This document shows, piece by piece, positions 60,899 to 64,000 of a stretch of DNA of 64,000 nucleotides. Under the pieces are notes generated by a model. It was not told the DNA's origin, ran no database searches, and saw nothing but the letters and a program-made list of their open reading frames with translations. Each line of letters begins with the position of its first letter. Position 1 is the stretch's first letter. The stretch covers positions 1,460,277-1,524,276 of the forward strand of contig CATQHS010000001.1 of assembly GCA_958296055.1 (NCBI GenBank). The letters are read 5' to 3'. This stretch comes from an uncultured Acidimicrobiales bacterium (GTDB taxonomy: Bacteria > Actinomycetota > Acidimicrobiia > Acidimicrobiales > Aldehydirespiratoraceae). Made by a program: the position numbers and the translations under genes.

Positions 60899-61059
60899 CA
60901 GTTAGGCGAATGGGGAATGAGCGAATACCTCGAAGCCAAACAACATCCCAATGGCGGATCTGAACGGAGAAATCGGATCGTTCAGATCCACGATGGCCTT
61001 GACCACCGCCCATCCTGGGCGTACAGTGGCCGTACTGAGCTGTGTTTTTAGGAGGGCCC

Positions 61060-61347
61060 ATGTCCACCGCCACCAAGCGCCGTCGTAGCGAGCGAATCGA
61101 GTTGCGAGCCACGCCCGAGGAGCGGGATCTGATAGATCGGGCTGTGGCCGCGCTGGACACCGACCTGACCAGCTTCGCCCTGTCCAATCTCACGATGGCC
61201 GCCCGACGGGCGCTAGCGGACAGGACCGAGTTCGTTCTTGATGCCGACGCATGGGAAGCATGGGAGGCGCTCAACCGCCGACCGGCCCGCGACCTGTCAT
61301 CTCTCCGTGAGTTCATGCAGAGGCCTTCGCCCTTCGTCGACGAGTGA
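61060..61347 (+). CDS. DUF1778 antitoxin (TacA/AtaR type)
   Basis: 95 residues from ATG 61060 with a strong TAGGAGGG site. RRRSERIELRATPEERDLID then RAVAALD is the ribbon-helix-helix domain, and the C-terminal half (EAWEALNRRPARDLSSLREF) is the toxin-wrapping tail. Such proteins pair with GNAT acetyltransferase toxins, one of which starts in overlap with this stop. It probably autorepresses the operon. Confidence 0.9.
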   Translation: MSTATKRRRSERIELRATPEERDLIDRAVAALDTDLTSFALSNLTMAARRALADRTEFVLDADAWEAWEALNRRPARDLSSLREFMQRPSPFVDE

Positions 61348-61970
61348 GCCTTCGTCACTATCTACGGCCGAGGCTGCTCTGCGACGATGACGAAATCGGA
61401 TCGTTCGAGTGCCGGTCTGACGAACAGTCCGATTGGCTGCGGCGTCATGCCCGCCAGGCCAATGCTTCCGACACTGCCCGGGTTCTTGTCGTCACCGAGT
61501 TCGGCAGTTCGACTGTCGTGGCCTACTACGCCTGGTGCATGGCCGGCATCCGGGCCGCGGACACCCCGCCCCGGATGCGCAGAGGAGCCGGGCGTTACCG
61601 GCAACCAGTCGCGCTGCTCGCTCGCCTCGGAGTCGATCTCGAGCACGAAGGCCGCGGGCTCGGCGCCGGGCTCCTCAAAGACGTGATCGCCCGGACTGCT
61701 GAGATCGGCACGGAAATCGGCTGCCGGGGTTTGGTAGTCCACGCCGAGACAGCCCGGGCGCGGGACTTCTATCTTCACTTGGTTCCCGCATTCGAGCCCT
61801 CGCCGACCGAGGAGATGCATCTTGTGTTGTTGCTGAAAGACCTACGCAAATTCATCAAGGACCGGGCGACGACTTTGAGGCACCACCATCTCTGGGACCG
61901 GGGCGGAAGCACCTATCTGGCACCGGACCTGTTCTCGGGCACCGCCGCCCGGGTGTACAAGCTGTCATGA
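61344..61970 (+). CDS. GNAT acetyltransferase toxin (TacT/AtaT type) with C-terminal extension
   Basis: 208 residues. The acetyl-CoA pyrophosphate loop reads EGRGLGAGLLKDVI (near 101-115), ending the LARLGVDLEHEG strand, and ARDFYLHLVPAFEP carries the catalytic Tyr region. Known relatives acetylate the aminoacyl group of tRNAs. Typical toxins end soon after the HLVLLLKDLRKFI strand/helix (~170); here about 35 further residues (LWDRGGSTYLAPDLFSGTAA) follow. GTG 61344 overlaps the antitoxin stop. Confidence 0.88.
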   Translation: MSLRHYLRPRLLCDDDEIGSFECRSDEQSDWLRRHARQANASDTARVLVVTEFGSSTVVAYYAWCMAGIRAADTPPRMRRGAGRYRQPVALLARLGVDLEHEGRGLGAGLLKDVIARTAEIGTEIGCRGLVVHAETARARDFYLHLVPAFEPSPTEEMHLVLLLKDLRKFIKDRATTLRHHHLWDRGGSTYLAPDLFSGTAARVYKLS

Positions 61971-62001
61971 GGACCACGGCCGCGGGGGGGCAAGCGCTGT
62001 C

Positions 62002-63123
62002 GTGAGCTTGGACTTCGCGCTGCGCCCGGAGTGGGTGAAGCTGCGGGCCCGGGCCCGGGCGGTGGCCGAGCGGGGCGCGGCCGCCTACGGGAAGTGGCAC
62101 GACTCCTGGATCAACGGGCACTCCAAGGAGTTCTCCAGGGTGCTGGCGGCCGAGGGCTGGATCGGGATGACCTGGCCGGCCGAGGTCGGCGGCGGCGGCC
62201 GGCCGGGGATAGAGCGGATCATCATGGCCGAGGAGATGATCAGCGCCGGGGCGCCCATCGCCGCGAGCTGGTTCGCCGACCGGCAGATGGGCCCCTCCAT
62301 CTACACCTATGGCACCGACCGCCAGAAGGCCGAGTTCCTTCCGGGCATGCTCTCGGGCGAGGCCACGTGGTGCATCGGGATGAGCGAGCCCGACGCCGGG
62401 TCCGACTTGGCGTCGGTGAAGACGGCCGCGGTGCGCCACGGCGCCGACTACATCGTCAACGGGCAGAAGATCTGGACCAGCGCCGCGGCCGGCGCCGATT
62501 ACTGCTACCTGATCTGCCGCACCGATAGCTCCGGTCCGCCCCACCGGGGCGTGAGCGAGCTGATCGTGCCCATGGACCGGCCCGGCATCGAGGTGCGGAC
62601 GGTGCGCGACATGGTGGGCAGCGAGCATTTCTGCGAGGTGTTCTTCACCGACGTGCGGGTGCCGGCCGCCAACCTGGTCGGCGTCGAGGGCGACGCCTTC
62701 CGCCAGACCATGGTCCAGCTCGCCCACGAGCGGGGCGGCATCGACCGCCTGGTGTCCAACCGCCCGCTCTATGACCTGGCCCTCGAGCGGGCCGACCGCG
62801 CCGATCGGCGGGTGCGCCAGGAGATCGCCGCCATCGAAACCGGCTACCGGCTGGGGCGGCTCATGGTCTACCGCGGCGCCCTCGGCCAGGGCGGGGCCGA
62901 CTTCAGTGCAGGCACCAAGGCGTTCTGCACCGAGCACGAGCAGCGGGTGGCCCAGTTCGCAGCCGTAGTTCTCGGCCCGGCCGCGGTTGCGGGCGATCTG
63001 GCAGGGGACGCGGCGCTGGCTGTGTGCTACGCGCCGGCGTACACCATCCAGGGCGGCACATCGGCCATCATGCGCAACATCCTGGGCGAGCGGGTCTTGG
63101 GGCTGCCCCGCGAGCCCAGATAA
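62002..63123 (+). CDS. Acyl-CoA dehydrogenase with substituted catalytic Glu
   Basis: 373 residues from GTG 62002. CIGMSEPDAGSDLASVKTAA near 128-147 and NGQKIWTSAA near 154 form the FAD/substrate site. The C-terminal motif, normally GGTSEI, reads GGTSAI (Ala355) in an otherwise conserved TIQGGTSxIMRNILGERVLG context. It may act as the non-catalytic partner of a heteromeric FadE-type enzyme or use another base. It follows the toxin gene by 31 bp on the same strand. Confidence 0.9.
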   Translation: MSLDFALRPEWVKLRARARAVAERGAAAYGKWHDSWINGHSKEFSRVLAAEGWIGMTWPAEVGGGGRPGIERIIMAEEMISAGAPIAASWFADRQMGPSIYTYGTDRQKAEFLPGMLSGEATWCIGMSEPDAGSDLASVKTAAVRHGADYIVNGQKIWTSAAAGADYCYLICRTDSSGPPHRGVSELIVPMDRPGIEVRTVRDMVGSEHFCEVFFTDVRVPAANLVGVEGDAFRQTMVQLAHERGGIDRLVSNRPLYDLALERADRADRRVRQEIAAIETGYRLGRLMVYRGALGQGGADFSAGTKAFCTEHEQRVAQFAAVVLGPAAVAGDLAGDAALAVCYAPAYTIQGGTSAIMRNILGERVLGLPREPR

Positions 63124-63172
63124 AGAACGGCGGCGGGTCCTGAACCTGCCCGCAAACCGAGCCGAGATTGGG

Positions 63173-63301
63173 CTACCACTCCGAGACAGTGAGGGCGGCG
63201 AGGCGGGCCGCTGATTGGATCAGCGCGGGATCAGGGGGCTGACGCCGATAGGCCGCCACCAGTTGGCGGTCGGCCCCGGCGGGGTCTTCGGCTTCGATCA
63301 C
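63173..63301 (-). CDS. Tiny ORF, 42 aa, coupled to the upstream 54-aa ORF
   Basis: GTG 63301 overlaps the upstream stop (GTGA). The frame encodes a helical, Ala/Arg-rich peptide (DRQLVAAYRRQPPDPALIQS) and ends at TAG 63173. No family recognised; it may be a fragment of a longer lost gene. Evidence is only the coupling and amino-acid-like composition. Confidence 0.35.
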   Translation of the reverse strand: MIEAEDPAGADRQLVAAYRRQPPDPALIQSAARLAALTVSEW

Positions 63302-63462
63302 CGCCCGGGCGCCGCGGCGAAGGCGTTCAAGAACTCTTCGTCGTTGTAATAGGTGTTGGCGATGTCTCCAGAGTCCAGTCGCGGTCCCTTGCCGATGCTG
63401 GCTTTGAGATCTTCGATGGTCAGCGTCTCAAGCGGCACATCGCTTTTGACTGGCTGCGACAC
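63298..63462 (-). CDS. Small hypothetical protein, 54 aa
   Basis: From GTG 63462, preceded by a good CAGGGAGAA ribosome site. The sequence is acidic and balanced (TLTIEDLKASIGKGPRLDSG then EEFLNAFAAAPGR), unlike out-of-frame GC-rich translations. No family recognised. It follows the amidohydrolase on the same strand by 49 bp. Confidence 0.5.
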   Translation of the reverse strand: MSQPVKSDVPLETLTIEDLKASIGKGPRLDSGDIANTYYNDEEFLNAFAAAPGR

Positions 63463-63511
63463 GGGCTTCTCCCTGCAGGCTTGTCGTTGCATCCTAGCGG
63501 GCTGGCCGTGT

Positions 63512-64000
63512 CTATGGCCCGCGTCGGTGGCAGCCAGAGCCCAGCGGCACGGTGTAGGTGTCGCGGCCGGAGCGCAGCACGGCGCCGGGGCGCTGTTCGG
63601 TGGCCACCCCGCCTTTGACGGTGGTGACGCCGCTTACCAGCACCCGCTCGATGCCGGTGGCCTGCGACCACAGCCGCTTGCTCCCGCCGGGCAGATCGAA
63701 GACCAGCTCGGGGTCGGTGGTGCCGATCCGGTTCGGGTCGAAAAGCACCAGGTCGGCGTGAAAGCCCGACGCGATCCGGCCCCGGTCCCGCAGCCCGAAC
63801 AGGCGGGCCGGGACGTCGGTGAGGTGGCGGATCGCGTTCTCCATCGTGGCGAGCCGCCGGCCTCGCAGGCAGTCGCCGATCCAGGCCGTGGTGTATCCGG
63901 CGCCGGCCATGCGGTCGAGGTGGGCACCGGCGTCGCTGCCGCCGATGATGACGTGCTCGTGCTCCCACACCTCGGCCCGCAGCCTCCAGCTCTCAGGATC
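63512..64000 (-). CDS. Amidohydrolase, N-acyl-D-amino-acid deacylase type (partial, 5' end outside window)
   Basis: The C-terminal ~160 residues are present. IIGGSDAGAHLDRMAG carries the metal-binding Asp/His loop, followed by the small beta domain typical of family 3 amidohydrolases (GRIASGFHADLVLFDPN, then VLVSGVTTVKGG). These metal-dependent hydrolases cleave D-acylamino acids, dihydropyrimidines or related amides. It may belong with the amidase, oxygenases and CoA enzymes of the region, but the missing N-terminus prevents finer assignment. Confidence 0.82.
   Translation of the reverse strand, partial: DPESWRLRAEVWEHEHVIIGGSDAGAHLDRMAGAGYTTAWIGDCLRGRRLATMENAIRHLTDVPARLFGLRDRGRIASGFHADLVLFDPNRIGTTDPELVFDLPGGSKRLWSQATGIERVLVSGVTTVKGGVATEQRPGAVLRSGRDTYTVPLGSGCHRRGP

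Larger units (their letters stand above)
60482..61059. other. Long intergenic region with gene remnant and repeats
   Basis: About 580 bp without an intact gene. It contains an AT-rich stretch with two direct repeats (60628-60668), an FCD-domain remnant (60683-60898) and the promoter region of the DUF1778-GNAT pair. The TACAGTGGCCGTACTG element near 61022-61037 might serve as that pair's operator. Confidence 0.6.

Noticed and set aside
60732-61358. 208-residue minus-strand ORF across the FCD remnant and DUF1778 gene
   Set aside because: It runs antisense through the well-supported DUF1778 gene and enters the FCD remnant in the wrong frame; no domain is recognisable.

Overview
The window is about 70% GC chromosomal DNA from an actinobacterium. 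The gene content is compatible with an uncultured Acidimicrobiia-like lineage, possibly marine or host-associated, but no marker gene here fixes the taxonomy. Pointers are an F420-type luciferase-like oxidoreductase, a mycobacterial-type long isocitrate lyase (ICL2), a DUF222-HNH nuclease, a PatA/LpxL-like acyltransferase, and many oxygenases and acyl-CoA enzymes. No rRNA, tRNA, CRISPR array or intact insertion sequence was seen.

Layout. 1-8.6 kb (minus): an MFS exporter, a giant exonuclease-DinG-RecQ fusion helicase and a UvrD-type helicase that runs off the left edge. 8.7-14.5 kb: F420-type oxidoreductase, lipid acyltransferase, TTC38-like TPR protein, DUF4349 lipoprotein and small unknowns. 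14.5-21.1 kb (minus): a tight operon of two Rieske oxygenase alpha subunits, one beta subunit and a LacD/DeoC-type aldolase, followed by a strikingly AT-rich GT39-like membrane protein and a DUF1989 protein. 21.2-25.2 kb: amidase, PD40 propeller lipoprotein and a third Rieske alpha subunit. 25.3-26.2 kb: an MNT-HEPN protein of lower GC.

26.4-38.3 kb (plus): isocitrate lyase 2, then a complete BMP-type ABC importer (binding lipoprotein, double ATPase, two permeases), a flavin-reductase-like protein and a three-subunit xanthine dehydrogenase/CoxMSL-family molybdoenzyme. The CoxS-CoxL junction carries a 35-bp tandem duplication that creates two 12-codon mini-ORFs chained by ATGA overlaps. 38.6-41.9 kb (minus): HNH nuclease, single-pass membrane protein and 2-oxoglutarate oxygenase. 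42.1-47.0 kb (minus): a second complete BMP-type importer. 47.1-51.5 kb: a fourth Rieske alpha subunit, enoyl-CoA hydratase and NDP-forming acyl-CoA synthetase. 51.4-51.8 kb: an AbrB antitoxin whose PIN toxin is reduced to a C-terminal stub. 51.9-55.9 kb: a second molybdoenzyme, with the large and FAD subunits fused into one 1150-residue chain carrying a cysteine cluster like that of PaoB/HcrB.

55.9-62.0 kb looks like an accessory island: a DUF4143 ATPase, an AT-rich EVE-like protein with a Gly/Ala-rich membrane tail, a DUF4143 remnant, a VapBC pair, an acyl-CoA dehydrogenase, a GntR/FCD remnant and a DUF1778-GNAT toxin-antitoxin pair. A second acyl-CoA dehydrogenase, two tiny ORFs and a partial D-aminoacylase-type amidohydrolase close the window.

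Functionally, the core suggests uptake of small, possibly nucleoside- or heterocycle-like substrates, hydroxylation by molybdenum hydroxylases and Rieske oxygenases, then amidase/amidohydrolase, aldolase and CoA-dependent breakdown feeding the glyoxylate shunt. This pathway reading is inference; no substrate can be read from the sequence. No Rieske reductase or ferredoxin partner was recognised in the window.
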